The notes: generated from the sequence alone by a model not told the origin. A stretch of DNA of 64,000 bases from Deltaproteobacteria bacterium (GCA_020632995.1 JACKEN010000011.1:62001-126000); one strand, 5' to 3'. Positions 16,895 to 26,490 are shown, counted from the first letter of the stretch. Made by a program: numbers and translations.

Positions 16895-17347
16895 TCAGCG
16901 CGCCACCGTAGCACGGACCTGCTGGCAGAGCGCGGGCAGGATCCCGGCCACGGTGGGGGACAGCTCCATCCCCAGCTCGACCTTCTCGGGCTGCACGCCG
17001 AGCAAGGTGACTTGCTTCGGCGAGCGCCCGAGGAGGGCGAGGTAGGCGAGCATGTCGTTGATGCCGTACTGATGGGGCGACATCCGGTTGCTGAAGGCCG
17101 AGGGCACCTGGTCTCCGATGTACTCCACGATGGTGCCCGGTGGGCGTGTCCCTGCCACCGCGTCCACGATGACCAGGTGCTCCAGGTCCTCGACCTCGTC
17201 CAGGATGGCGTGCGTGGCGGTGCCACCGTCCACCAGCCGGACGTGTTCGGGGAGCCCGCCCTCGGCCTCCAGGGCCTGCACGCAACGCACGCCCACGCCC
17301 TCATCCCCCATGATGAGGTTCCCCACTCCCAAGACGACGACGCTCAC
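16895..17347 (-). CDS. hybD: [NiFe] hydrogenase maturation protease
   Basis: Endopeptidase that trims the C-terminus of the large subunit after nickel insertion. 150 residues beginning VVVLGVGNLIMGDEGVGV, the family's GxGNxxxxDDGxG motif with the Glu and Asp that sense nickel; a second conserved Asp lies in IVDAVAG near 60. The GTG start overlaps the large-subunit stop as GTGA (17344-17347), as expected for a dedicated protease. Confidence 0.93.
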   Translation of the reverse strand: MSVVVLGVGNLIMGDEGVGVRCVQALEAEGGLPEHVRLVDGGTATHAILDEVEDLEHLVIVDAVAGTRPPGTIVEYIGDQVPSAFSNRMSPHQYGINDMLAYLALLGRSPKQVTLLGVQPEKVELGMELSPTVAGILPALCQQVRATVAR

Positions 17348-19050
17348 TGGACCTGCACCTCCACGATGGCCTGCTTCTCGGGATCTGCGAGGTGCACCGC
17401 GCAGGCGAGGCAGGGATCGAAGGAGTGGATGGTGCGCAGGACCTCCAGCGGGCGCTCCGGATCCGCGAGGGGGGTGTCGAGGAGCGACGCCTCGTACGGG
17501 CCGAGCTTGTCGTCCTCGTTGCGGGGCGCGGCGTTCCAGGTGGTGGGGACCACCGCCTGGTAGTTCTTGATGACCCCGTTCTCGATCACCACCCAGTGCG
17601 ACAGGATCCCGCGCGGCGCCTCGTGGAAGCCGAAGCCCGAGACCTCGCCCTTGGGGAAGACCGGCTTGTTGAAGGTCGCGGTGTCGCCCTTGGCGATGTT
17701 GTCCATCAAGAGCTGCCACTGGTGCTCGAGCACGTCCACGTTCATCGCGCACATCACCGAGCGGGCGGCGTGCCGGCCGATGGTGGAGTGCAAGGCGTCC
17801 AGCGGGATCTTGGTCTTGGCCAGCGCCTCCACCGTGCCCAGGATCCGGGTCAGGTGCCCCATCACCGGGGCGTGCTTCGCCGCCACCGAGGCGAACACGC
17901 GGGCGAGCGGGCCCACCTGGGCCGGCTTGCCCTGGAAGGTCGGTGACTTCACGTACGAGTACTTACCTTCCGGCTGGAAGTCCGTGTACTGGCCGATGGT
18001 CTCGCCCACGTACGGGTGGAGCGCGCCCTTGCCGCCCTGGTACCAGGAGTGCTTCACGCTCTCGGCCACGTTCTCGCGGAAGAACGCGTCGCCGAAGGTG
18101 CTGATCGGGGTGAAGCTGTTGAGGTCGCCGTCCGGGATGTACCCACCCACCGTCTCGAACTGGGTGCCCGCCTCGTCGAGGGGGAACTCAGGGCACGACA
18201 GATAGTTGGTGATCCCGCGGCCGATCTTCAGCCACTCCGGGTAGAAGGCGCCCACCGCGGCCACGTCGACGTTGTAGACCTGGTGCACGAACTGCTTCAG
18301 CTCGTCGATCGCGGTCTTCACCGCGAGGAGGCGCTCGAAGGAGAGCACCGACTGGCTCTCGGTGTTGATCGGGTTCGCGACGCCGCCCACCGCCACGTTC
18401 TGGATGTGCGGGGTCTTCGAGCCCAGGATGCTCACGATCTTGTTGGCCTTGCGCTGGATCTCGAGCGCCTGGAGGTAGTGGGCCACCGCCAGCAGGTTGA
18501 CCTCCGGCGGGAGCTTCATCGCCGGGTGGCCCCAGTAGCCGTTGGCGAAGATGCCCAGCTGGCCGCTGCCGACCAGGGTCTCGAGGCGCTCCTTCACCTT
18601 GGCCATCTCGTGCCGGCCGTTCAGCGGCCAGTCCGAGAGGCTCTCGGCCAGCGCCGCCGTCTTCACCGGGTCCGCCTTCAGAGCGCTGGTGACGTCGACC
18701 CAGTCGAGGGCGGAGAGGTGATAGAAGTGCACCAGCTCGTCGTGGACCGCGTGGGCCGCGATCATCAGGTTCCGGATGTACTGGGCGTTCTTGGGGATGT
18801 TCAGCGAGATCGCGTTCTCGACCGCCCGCACCGAGGCGATGGCGTGCACGGTGGTGCACACCCCGCAGAAGCGCTGGGTGATCGCCCACGCGTCGCGCGG
18901 GTCGCGCCCGAGCAGGATCTGCTCCACGCCGCGCCACATGGTGCCGGAGGCCCACGCGTCGGAGACCTTCCCCTTGGCGTCCACCTCACAGTCGATCCGG
19001 AGGTGTCCCTCGATGCGCGTGATGGGGTCGATGGTGATGCGCTTGGTCAT
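17344..19050 (-). CDS. hybC: [NiFe] hydrogenase large subunit
   Basis: Catalytic subunit of a membrane-bound uptake hydrogenase that oxidises H2. 568 residues. The N-terminal nickel-binding motif is RFCGVCTTVH (about 60-69) and the C-terminal one is DPCLACAVH (about 546-554), followed by a short tail that the HybD protease would remove after the His. ITRIEGHLRID near residue 12 is typical of group 1 enzymes. Overlaps both neighbours (ATGA with hybB, GTGA with hybD). No hypA-F maturation genes are present here; they must lie elsewhere. Confidence 0.96.
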   Translation of the reverse strand: MTKRITIDPITRIEGHLRIDCEVDAKGKVSDAWASGTMWRGVEQILLGRDPRDAWAITQRFCGVCTTVHAIASVRAVENAISLNIPKNAQYIRNLMIAAHAVHDELVHFYHLSALDWVDVTSALKADPVKTAALAESLSDWPLNGRHEMAKVKERLETLVGSGQLGIFANGYWGHPAMKLPPEVNLLAVAHYLQALEIQRKANKIVSILGSKTPHIQNVAVGGVANPINTESQSVLSFERLLAVKTAIDELKQFVHQVYNVDVAAVGAFYPEWLKIGRGITNYLSCPEFPLDEAGTQFETVGGYIPDGDLNSFTPISTFGDAFFRENVAESVKHSWYQGGKGALHPYVGETIGQYTDFQPEGKYSYVKSPTFQGKPAQVGPLARVFASVAAKHAPVMGHLTRILGTVEALAKTKIPLDALHSTIGRHAARSVMCAMNVDVLEHQWQLLMDNIAKGDTATFNKPVFPKGEVSGFGFHEAPRGILSHWVVIENGVIKNYQAVVPTTWNAAPRNEDDKLGPYEASLLDTPLADPERPLEVLRTIHSFDPCLACAVHLADPEKQAIVEVQVQ

Positions 19051-20216
19051 TGGTGGGCCTCTTTGTGCTTCGGAAGGATCGGGAGCAGCCGGATGGCGAA
19101 GGTGATGGCCAGGATCTCGAAGGCCACCAGCCCCAGAGTCACCATCAGCTCGCCCATGGACGGGAAGTAGTGCCACCCCGCGCCGGTGTTGTAGGCGATG
19201 AGGTAGGCCGCGAGGCGGTAGATGATCCCGGCCACCGCGAGCGAGACGCCCCCCAGGAACAGGCGCTGAGCCCGCAACCTGGCCTGCGCCGAGAACAACA
19301 GCACGATGGGGATGGCGAAGAGCAGGTTCTCGATCCAGAAGAACAGGGCCGGCCAGGTGGGCTCGAAGGCGGTCGGCAGCGCGCCGCGGACGATCACGTC
19401 ACCGATGCGCACCACCAGGAAGATGCCCGACAGGACGATCCCCACCCGCATGAGCTTGCCGAGGAGCACCCGCTCGAGCGGCCGTCGGAACGCGAGCGAC
19501 GAGGTCGTGCCCTCGACCACCACCGCGGCCATGCCCATCCCGATGCAGGAGATCAGGAAGAGGAAGGGCAGGAAGTTGGTCTGATAGAGCGGGTGGACCT
19601 GGGGCCCGAACACCACCAGCACCGTCCCGAGCGAGCTCTGGTGCATGGTGGGCAGGAGCACGCCGAGGGCGATGAAGATGAAGAGCACCCGGTTGAGCTT
19701 CCTGCGCGGGCTCTCCCAGCCCATGCGCTCCATCACGATGGGCAGGAACTCGATGAAGAGCACCATCGTGTAGGCCGCGATGCACACCGCGACCTCGAAG
19801 AGGGCGGAGTTCACCTGGGCGTACTTGGGCGCGAAGAGGTGCCAGAACTCCCAGTAGCGCCCGATGTCGAAGAACACCGAGATGCTCGCCTGGACGTAGC
19901 CGAAGAGCGCCGCCAACAGCGCCGGGCGGACGATCGGGTGGTACTCACCGCGGTTCAGGATGTAGGTCAAGAAGGCCACCGCGAAGCCACCCGCGCCGAG
20001 GGCGGAGCCCACGACGACGTCGAAGGCGATCCAGATGCCCCACGGGTAGCCGTCGCTCATGTTGGTGCTCGCGGCGAGGCCGTGGGCGAAGCGCACGAAG
20101 AGCACCGCGACCATCACCGCGATCAGCGCCACCAGGGCGCCCGCGAAGGGGGTCCACAGGCGCCCGCCGACCGGGGCGGCCTCTTCGTGATGGGGAGCGG
20201 AGGTCAGCGAGGTCAT
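19047..20216 (-). CDS. hybB: HybB/NrfD-type membrane quinone-linked subunit
   Basis: 389 residues with about ten membrane helices, no haem-binding histidine pattern of the HyaC type, and an NrfD/HybB-like opening (SDGYPWGIWIAFDVVVGSALGAGGFAV, split here around DGYPWG and GAGGFAVAFLTYIL). It is expected to pass electrons between the HybA iron-sulfur protein and the quinone pool. The cytoplasmic N-terminus has a basic/His-rich lead. Four-base overlaps on both sides place it firmly in the hydrogenase operon. Confidence 0.92.
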   Translation of the reverse strand: MTSLTSAPHHEEAAPVGGRLWTPFAGALVALIAVMVAVLFVRFAHGLAASTNMSDGYPWGIWIAFDVVVGSALGAGGFAVAFLTYILNRGEYHPIVRPALLAALFGYVQASISVFFDIGRYWEFWHLFAPKYAQVNSALFEVAVCIAAYTMVLFIEFLPIVMERMGWESPRRKLNRVLFIFIALGVLLPTMHQSSLGTVLVVFGPQVHPLYQTNFLPFLFLISCIGMGMAAVVVEGTTSSLAFRRPLERVLLGKLMRVGIVLSGIFLVVRIGDVIVRGALPTAFEPTWPALFFWIENLLFAIPIVLLFSAQARLRAQRLFLGGVSLAVAGIIYRLAAYLIAYNTGAGWHYFPSMGELMVTLGLVAFEILAITFAIRLLPILPKHKEAHQ

Positions 20217-21211
20217 GCCTCACCTCCCGTCTTGGGCGCGTCCTCTTCGATCGTGCGCCGGTTGCGCCAGGCGAGGCCGGTGAGCCCGACCAGGAACACG
20301 AGGGGCGCGATGAACGCGTTGTAGATGGTGTGCTGGAGCGTCTCGGCCACCCGGGCGGGGGGCACGTCGGGGAGCTTCGGCTTGTCGAGCAGCTCGAAGG
20401 GCACGCCGGACAGGTGCATGACCTGGGTGCCGCCGATCTCCTTCTCGCCGTAGACGTGGTCCACGTACTTGGCGACCTTGCCCTGGTAGCTGTCGGTGCC
20501 GCCGATCTTCCCCCGCGGGAAGGTGGTGAGGGTGCCGGGCTCGAGGGCCCGGCGGCGCGCCACCTCGGCCTTGAGGTCGACCACCTCACCGAAGAGGGTC
20601 GCCCCGGTGGGGCAGACCTCGGCGCAGGCCGCGTACTTGCCCTCCGGCAAGCGCTGTTGACAGAGCTGGCACTTGTTGATGCGCGGGTAGGCCTCGTCGA
20701 ACGTGAAGCGCGGCACCCCGAAGGGGCAGGCGGCCACGCAGTAGCGGCAGCCGATGCAGGCGTCCACGTTGTAGCGGACGATGCCGGTGTTCTCGTCCTT
20801 GGTCATGGCCGAGACCGGGCACGCCGACACGCAGGACGGGTCCACGCAGTGCAGGCAGGAGACCTTGGTGAAGGCGAAGCCGTCCTCGACCTGGTCCTTG
20901 TGCGCGGCCGTCCCCGACCGGTAGGCCTTGATGACGTTCAGCGTCTTGCCCGAGATGTCGAGCGGGGCGTCCCAGTAGGCGTCCTCGGAGCCCGGGAACA
21001 CCGCGTTGTGCTCGGCCGGCATCCCGTTGACCGTCTTGCAGGCGGTCATGCAGGCGCGGCAGCCGATGCAGAGGGTGCCGTCGAAGAGCAGGCCCAGGGC
21101 GTGCTCGGGCATGGTCCGGTTACCGCGCGCCTCGGCGTCCAGGGCCTGGCTCGCGCAGGCCGCGCCGGCGGTTCCGGCGGCGACCTTGATGAGTCCGCGT
21201 CGAGTGAGCAT
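20213..21211 (-). CDS. hybA: HybA-like iron-sulfur protein with Tat signal and C-terminal anchor
   Basis: 332 residues. The N-terminus MLTRRGLIKVAAGTAGAA is a Tat-type signal. Cysteine clusters follow: CIGCRACMTAC (about 48-58), CLHCVDPSCVSACP (about 120-133), CIGCRYCVAACPFG (about 152-165) and a CQLCQQRL segment (about 181), enough for four [4Fe-4S] clusters. One membrane helix lies near 300-320. It carries electrons from the small subunit to HybB. Confidence 0.94.
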   Translation of the reverse strand: MLTRRGLIKVAAGTAGAACASQALDAEARGNRTMPEHALGLLFDGTLCIGCRACMTACKTVNGMPAEHNAVFPGSEDAYWDAPLDISGKTLNVIKAYRSGTAAHKDQVEDGFAFTKVSCLHCVDPSCVSACPVSAMTKDENTGIVRYNVDACIGCRYCVAACPFGVPRFTFDEAYPRINKCQLCQQRLPEGKYAACAEVCPTGATLFGEVVDLKAEVARRRALEPGTLTTFPRGKIGGTDSYQGKVAKYVDHVYGEKEIGGTQVMHLSGVPFELLDKPKLPDVPPARVAETLQHTIYNAFIAPLVFLVGLTGLAWRNRRTIEEDAPKTGGEA

Positions 21212-21227
21212 CGCTTCCTCCCCGCGC

Positions 21228-22385
21228 TCAGGCGCCGGTCTTCTTCTCGTCGTCCAGCTCTTCCTTGTCGCGCTTGCCCAGGTTGCTGGCGATCTTCATC
21301 CCAACCCCGGCCGCGAGGCCCGCGGTGGCGGCGACGGTGGCCGCGGTGGCCAGGGTGGAGCCCTGGCCGCGCTCCTCGGCCGGCCGTGCGAACAGGGTGG
21401 GGGGGCTCACCGTGACGAGGTCCGCCAGCGCGTGGATCGGCTTGGTGAAGCCGATGCCCTGCTCGGTGCAGCCGATGCACGGGTGCCCGCAGGCCACCGG
21501 CCAGGTGCCGACGCCGGCGTCACCGAAGTAGATCTGGGGGCAGTTGGCGTAGGTCTCGGGCCCCTTGCAGCCCAGCTTGTAGAGGCAATAGCCCTTCCTA
21601 TGCCCCTCGTCGCCGAACTCGAGCGCGAAGCGGCCGGCGTCGAAGTGCGCGCGGCGCTCGCAGTTCTCGTGGATGAGCCGCCCGTACGCGAACTTGGGCC
21701 GCCCCTTGTCGTCGAGGTCGGGCAGGGTCCCCAGGGTCAGGAAGTGCACCACCGTGGTGAGGAAGTTGTACGGGTTGGGCGGGCAGCCGGGGATGTTCAC
21801 CACCGGCTTCTGCAGGATGGCCTGCACCGGGGAGGCTCCGGTGGGGTTCGGGAACGTGGAGGGCATGCCGCCCCACGACGCGCAGCTGCCGATGGCGATG
21901 ACGGCGGCGGCGTCTGCCGCGCACTCCTTCACCATGTCCACCGCGGTCTGGCCGCCCACCTTGCAGTAGACGCCGCCGTCCTTGGTGGGGATGGCGCCCT
22001 CGACCACGAGCACGTACTTGCCCGCGTTCTCCTTCATCGCGGCCTTCCTGGCCTCCTCGGCCTGGTGGCCCGCCGCCGCCATCAGGGTCTCGTGGTAGTC
22101 GAGCGAGATGAGGTCGAGGATGAGCTTCTCGACCGTGGGGTGCTCGGCCCGCAGCAGGCTCTCGGTGCAGCCGGTGCACTCCTGGAAGTGGAGCCAGATC
22201 ACCGAGGGGCGCCGCGCCTGGACGATGGCCTTGGCCACCGCCCCGACCGCGGTGGTCGGCAGGCCCATGGACGCGGTGATCCCCGCGCAGAGCTGGAGAA
22301 AACGACGCCGGGGGAGGCCAAATCGTCTCTCGACGTCTCCCAGGTCATCTTGAGGCGTGTGCGTATATACTGCCGACTCCACCAT
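21228..22385 (-). CDS. hybO: [NiFe] hydrogenase small subunit
   Basis: Iron-sulfur subunit with three clusters. 385 residues; Tat signal RRRFLQLCAG near 26-35; ECTGCTESLLRA near 69 begins the proximal cluster; later cysteines (NIPGCPPNP, YCLYKLGCKGPETYANCP, CGHPCIGCTEQG) complete the set; a C-terminal helix (about 345-365) anchors it. Length and motifs fit the HybO type. The only upstream ATG is 22385, which lacks a ribosome-binding site and lies about five bases from the start implied by the sigma-54 site, so the 5' end is uncertain. First gene of the operon. Confidence 0.94.
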   Translation of the reverse strand: MVESAVYTHTPQDDLGDVERRFGLPRRRFLQLCAGITASMGLPTTAVGAVAKAIVQARRPSVIWLHFQECTGCTESLLRAEHPTVEKLILDLISLDYHETLMAAAGHQAEEARKAAMKENAGKYVLVVEGAIPTKDGGVYCKVGGQTAVDMVKECAADAAAVIAIGSCASWGGMPSTFPNPTGASPVQAILQKPVVNIPGCPPNPYNFLTTVVHFLTLGTLPDLDDKGRPKFAYGRLIHENCERRAHFDAGRFALEFGDEGHRKGYCLYKLGCKGPETYANCPQIYFGDAGVGTWPVACGHPCIGCTEQGIGFTKPIHALADLVTVSPPTLFARPAEERGQGSTLATAATVAATAGLAAGVGMKIASNLGKRDKEELDDEKKTGA

Positions 22386-22400
22386 TGGCGTGCGTCAAAC

Positions 22401-22416
22401 TGCATCAGAGGTGCCA
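22401..22416 (-). promoter_or_regulatory. Putative sigma-54 promoter of the hydrogenase operon
   Basis: The minus strand reads TGGCACCTCTGATGCA. The GG (-24) and GC (-12) doublets have the required spacing, and the flanks TGGCAC and TGCA fit the consensus TGGCAC-N5-TTGCW except one T. Hydrogenase operons of other proteobacteria are often sigma-54 dependent. The weak point is the leader of only about five bases before the annotated ATG. Confidence 0.45.
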
Positions 22417-22509
22417 TTCCTTCGGGATACGGGTTTGATCTATCGCACATCCCCTGGCGGTGACCCCGGCGACCGCGAACGCTTCCGCGCCGATACATCC
22501 AGAAGCGAC

Positions 22510-22570
22510 GCCGGTCTGGTCGGTATTCGCGACGCATCGGGTCATCCCTGGCCGATTCGGTCGGTATTCG
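22510..22570. promoter_or_regulatory. Two 20-bp direct repeats, possible activator sites
   Basis: GCCGGTCTGGTCGGTATTCG (22510-22529) and GCCGATTCGGTCGGTATTCG (22551-22570) match at 17 of 20 positions and start 41 bases apart, close to four DNA turns. They lie about 95-170 bases upstream of the proposed hydrogenase sigma-54 site, where enhancer-binding activators normally sit, and 68-128 bases upstream of the divergent lipoprotein gene. They could serve either. Confidence 0.5.
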
Positions 22571-22637
22571 GGCCTAAATCGTCCATGCGCCAGGAGGCGC
22601 CGCCGAGGCGTAGAAGGTGCTAGGACGGCGGTGCGTG

Positions 22638-24809
22638 ATGCGGAGCTGGAGCGGTGTCGCGGTGCTGCTCGCCCTGGCCGGCGCGGTGGGCTGCGGCGAG
22701 GTCAAGGCCTACCACACGCTGGGGGTGTCGGTGGTGGGCACCGGCACCGTCTCGGTCTCCGGGGTCCGGGGCGGCGCTGCGCGCTGCAGCCCGGGCCCCT
22801 GCTCCTACGAGGTCCAGGATGGGAGCGAGGTGACGCTCGCGGGCATGCCGGCCACCCACTGGGCCCTGGACGCCTGGTCGGTCCCCGCGTGCCTCGGTGA
22901 GGGCACCTGCGCCTTCACCGTCACCCGGAGCCTCGAGGTCACCGCCACCTTCGCGCGTGTGCGCTACCCGCTGACGGTCGGGGTCACCGGCGAGGGCACC
23001 GTCACCGCCCAGGCGGTGGCCCTGAGCTGCCGCGCCGAGGCGTGCCTTCCGGTCGAGGTCGAGAGCGAGTCGCAGGTCGTCTTGCACGCGGAGGCCGACC
23101 GCGGCAGCGAGCTCGGGGGCTGGACGGGGGCGTGCGCCGTGCGCGGCGACGACTGCACGGTGACCATGGACGGCCCCCGCGAGATCCAGGTCGACTTCGC
23201 CCCGCGCCTCGCCCCGGTGGCGGTGCTGCTGGAGGGTGAGGCCGCGGCGGATGGCCGGGTGTCCGGGCTGAGCGGCGGCCTCGAGTGCCCCGCCGTCTGC
23301 TCGACCGACGTCCGGGAGGGGACGCAGGTCAGCTTGCAGGCCTCGCCGACCGCGGACACCGCGGTGTTCACCGGCTGGAGCGCGGGCCCGTGCATGGGCC
23401 AGGGCGCGACCTGCACCTATACGGTGGCGGCGGAGCAGCCGCCGAGCCGCGCGCGCTTCGTGTACAACCGGCTCACCGTCGCGACAGCCGGCCGGCCGGG
23501 CCGGATCACCTCGGACGTGGGCGGGGTGGCGTGCGGCGAGTCCTGCGAGGCGGTGCTCCCGGTAGGGACGCAGGTCGTGTTGACGGCCACCCCCGAAGAT
23601 CCAGACACCGTCCTCAGCGCCTGGACGGGGGACTGCGAGGGCGCCGCGCCCACCTGCGCCCTCCGCCTGGACGGGCCGCGCGCCGCCCAGGCCACCTTCG
23701 GCCTCCGCCCGCCCCCGGTGGCGAACTACCCGGTGGCGGACTTGATCCTCGGGCAGCCGAGCGCGACCGCGGACACCCCCGACAACGGGGGCGAGGGCCT
23801 GGCAAGCCTCGACGGGCCGCGTGGCTGCGCCACCGACGGCACCCGGCTGTGGGTGGTCGACGGCAACGACGCGCGGGTGCTCCAGTGGAACCCACTCCCC
23901 ACCCAGACCCTCATGCAGCCGGCGGGCGTGGTGATCGGCCAGGCATCACCCACCAGCCACGTCCTCGGCACCTCGCAGGCTACCTTGCTCGACACCCTGG
24001 GCGGGGTCGCCGCCCGGCCCGGCGGGGGCCTCTACGTGGCCGACCGGCTGGCGAACCGGATCCTGTACTGGAGCGCCGCCCCCGCCGCCCACGGCGCCCC
24101 GGCCGACGCGGTGATCGGGCAGACGACCTTCACCGCGGCGCTCGCCGGTACCTCCACCGACACCTTCAGCCAGCCCGCCGCGGTCGCCTTCGCCGGGCAG
24201 CGGATGGTGGTCGCTGACCTCTTGAACCACCGGGTGCTGATCTTCGACCGCGCCCCCACCGCCACCGGCCGTCACCCCGCCCAGGTGGTGCTCGGCCAGC
24301 CCGGCTTCGACACCCGGGACGCCCCAGCGCCGCCCACCGCGGCGTCCATGAGGAACCCCTCCGACGTCGCCTGGGACCCCGCCACCGACCGCCTCTTCGT
24401 GGTCGACGCGGGCAACCAGCGGGTGCTCGGCTGGAGCGGGCTCCCCACGGCAAGCCGCCCTGCCGACTTCGTGCTCGGCCAGCTGGACTTCAACGCCTCC
24501 GCCGTCAACGCGGGCGGGGCCCGGGGCCCGGTGGGCCTGAGCGCCCCCCGCGCGGTGCTGGTGCACGAGGGGAGCCTGTACGTGTCGGACGCCGCGAACG
24601 GGCGGGTGCTGGTCTGGACCCCGGTGCCCTCGACCACCGGCGAGCCGGCCAAGCGGGTGCTCGGCCAGCCGGACTTCGAGAGCTTGATCCTGGGCACCAA
24701 CGCCCAGAACCTGGAGTCGCCGTGGGGCCTGTGCGCGGCCGGGGACCGGCTGTACGTGACCGACAACGCGCAGCACCGGGTGCTGCGCTTTCGGCTGACG
24801 CCTCGGTAG
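22638..24809 (+). CDS. Lipoprotein with InlB-B-like repeats and NHL propeller
   Basis: 723 residues. Lipoprotein signal ending LAGAVGC (Cys near 21). Residues 30-365 hold four or more beta-strand repeats of about 80 residues with the pattern G-T-V / W-x-G-x-C / C-T-x-T-x-x-x-x-x-x-A-x-F, as in bacterial InlB B-repeat domains, here with paired cysteines. Residues 370-723 hold about six NHL-type blades (VLGQPDF, then LYVSDAANGRVLVW and similar). A surface-exposed binding protein is likely; ligand unknown. ATG 22638 is chosen because the signal peptide begins there. Divergent from the hydrogenase operon. Confidence 0.8.
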   Translation: MRSWSGVAVLLALAGAVGCGEVKAYHTLGVSVVGTGTVSVSGVRGGAARCSPGPCSYEVQDGSEVTLAGMPATHWALDAWSVPACLGEGTCAFTVTRSLEVTATFARVRYPLTVGVTGEGTVTAQAVALSCRAEACLPVEVESESQVVLHAEADRGSELGGWTGACAVRGDDCTVTMDGPREIQVDFAPRLAPVAVLLEGEAAADGRVSGLSGGLECPAVCSTDVREGTQVSLQASPTADTAVFTGWSAGPCMGQGATCTYTVAAEQPPSRARFVYNRLTVATAGRPGRITSDVGGVACGESCEAVLPVGTQVVLTATPEDPDTVLSAWTGDCEGAAPTCALRLDGPRAAQATFGLRPPPVANYPVADLILGQPSATADTPDNGGEGLASLDGPRGCATDGTRLWVVDGNDARVLQWNPLPTQTLMQPAGVVIGQASPTSHVLGTSQATLLDTLGGVAARPGGGLYVADRLANRILYWSAAPAAHGAPADAVIGQTTFTAALAGTSTDTFSQPAAVAFAGQRMVVADLLNHRVLIFDRAPTATGRHPAQVVLGQPGFDTRDAPAPPTAASMRNPSDVAWDPATDRLFVVDAGNQRVLGWSGLPTASRPADFVLGQLDFNASAVNAGGARGPVGLSAPRAVLVHEGSLYVSDAANGRVLVWTPVPSTTGEPAKRVLGQPDFESLILGTNAQNLESPWGLCAAGDRLYVTDNAQHRVLRFRLTPR

Positions 24810-24838
24810 TCGCGGGAGAGGAGAGGAGGGGAGGTCGA

Positions 24839-24854
24839 CCGCGGGGCTCCGCGG
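24839..24854. terminator. Perfect GC hairpin between convergent genes
   Basis: CCGCGG, loop GGCT, CCGCGG between the 3' ends of the lipoprotein gene and rho. There is no T-tract on either strand, so termination here is only a guess from position and stem strength. Confidence 0.3.
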
Positions 24855-24875
24855 CCGCCTCTGCTCGGGCGGGGC

Positions 24876-26297
24876 TCAGCTGTTCATGCTGTCCAGGAAC
24901 TCCTGGTTCGACTTGGTCGGCCGGAGCTTGGACTGCATGAACTCCATGGAGTCGATGACGTTCAGCGGGTGCAGGAGCTGGCGGAGGATCCAGACGCGGT
25001 TGAGCACGTCGGGGCCCTGCAGGAGCTCCTCCTTCCGCGTGGCCGACTTGTTGATGTCGAGGCACGGGAAGATGCGCTTCTCCATGAGCTTCCTGTCGAG
25101 GTGGATCTCGGAGTTACCGGTGCCCTTGAACTCCTCGAAGATCACCTCGTCCATACGCGAGCCGGTGTCGACCAGCGCGGACGCGATGATGGTGAGGGAG
25201 CCGCCCTCCTCGATGTTTCGGGCCGCGCCGAAGAACCGCTTGGGCTTGTGGAGCGCGTTCGCGTCGACACCACCGGAGAGGATCTTGCCCGAGGGCGGGA
25301 TCACGGTGTTGTAGGCGCGGGCGAGGCGGGTGATGGAGTCGAGGAGGATCACGACGTCGCGGCCGTGCTCCACCAGGCGCTTGGCCTTCTCGATCACCAT
25401 CTCGGCCACCTGCACGTGGCGGGAGGCGGGCTCGTCGAAGGTGGACGAGATGACCTCGCCGTCCACGCTCCGCTTCATGTCCGTCACTTCCTCGGGCCGC
25501 TCGTCGATCAGCAGCACCATCAGCCACACCTCGGGGTGGTTGGCCGCGATGGCGTGCGCGATGTCCTGCAGGAGCACCGTCTTACCGGCGCGGGGCGGGG
25601 ACACCACGAGCGAGCGCTGACCCTTCCCGATCGGGACCAGGAGGTCGATGATGCGGGTGGAGAGGTTGTCGCCCTTGTACTCCAGGTTCAGCCGCGACTG
25701 CGGGTAGAGCGGAGTCAGGTTGTCGAACAGGATCTTGTCCCGCGCCACCTCGGGCGGCTCGAAGTTCACGCTCTCCACCTTCAGCATGGCGAAGTAGCGC
25801 TCGTTCTCCTTGGGGGGACGGATCTGGCCGCTGATGGTGTCGCCGGTGCGGAGGTTGAAGCGCCGCAGCTGCGAGGGCGAGACGTAGATGTCGTCGGGGC
25901 CGGGGAGGTAGCTGTAGTCGGGGCTGCGGAGGAACCCGAAGCCGTCGGAGAGCACCTCGAGCACGCCCTCGGAGTAGATGCTCCCGCGGCGCGCGGCGTG
26001 GGCCTGCAGGACCGCGAAGATCAGCTCCTGCTTGCGCATCCCGGCGGCGCCCTCGACGCCCATCTCCCGGGCCATCCGGGTGAGCTCGGAGATGCGCTTC
26101 TCCTTGAGCTCCTTGAGGTTCATCCGGGTGCCGGACAAGTCGGGGCCGTCGAACTGGGGCGCAGCTCCGTTGTCCCCCTCGCCTTCGGTCATGTCCTCGG
26201 CCTCGTCAGCCCCGTTGTCGTCGGGGCCCATGGGGCGGTTGGACCTGGTGGAACGACGCTTCTTGCCCGCGCGGCGCGGCTCGGCCTCACCCGTCAT
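24876..26297 (-). CDS. rho: Transcription termination factor Rho
   Basis: Hexameric RNA helicase/ATPase that ends transcription. 473 residues. Residues 1-60 are a charged, disordered extension (acidic stretch DDNGADEAEDMTEGEGDNG). The N-domain follows, with the RNA-binding GFGFLRSPDYSYLPGPDDIY segment near 115. Walker A lies in SPPRAGKTVLLQDIA (about 232-246), Walker B in VVILLDSITRLARAYN (about 312-327), and the Q/R loops after it. The upstream 193 bases (26298-26490) hold a small CGGCG-GTT-CGCCG hairpin near 26317 but no clear promoter. Confidence 0.97.
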   Translation of the reverse strand: MTGEAEPRRAGKKRRSTRSNRPMGPDDNGADEAEDMTEGEGDNGAAPQFDGPDLSGTRMNLKELKEKRISELTRMAREMGVEGAAGMRKQELIFAVLQAHAARRGSIYSEGVLEVLSDGFGFLRSPDYSYLPGPDDIYVSPSQLRRFNLRTGDTISGQIRPPKENERYFAMLKVESVNFEPPEVARDKILFDNLTPLYPQSRLNLEYKGDNLSTRIIDLLVPIGKGQRSLVVSPPRAGKTVLLQDIAHAIAANHPEVWLMVLLIDERPEEVTDMKRSVDGEVISSTFDEPASRHVQVAEMVIEKAKRLVEHGRDVVILLDSITRLARAYNTVIPPSGKILSGGVDANALHKPKRFFGAARNIEEGGSLTIIASALVDTGSRMDEVIFEEFKGTGNSEIHLDRKLMEKRIFPCLDINKSATRKEELLQGPDVLNRVWILRQLLHPLNVIDSMEFMQSKLRPTKSNQEFLDSMNS

Positions 26298-26490
26298 ACT
26301 GATTTCCTCGATGTCGTCTCGGCGGTTCGCCGATGGTTGTTCGCCATGATAGGGCGGAATCCTAGGGTTTCCTTGGAGGGACGGGGAGCAGCCTTGTTTG
26401 GGGCGCTCTCTCGACCGGTCGTTGAAGGATTACCGCAGGCCCCGGAGGAAACCTCACACGGGGGGGTCCTGCTGACAGGGGACCCTATTG

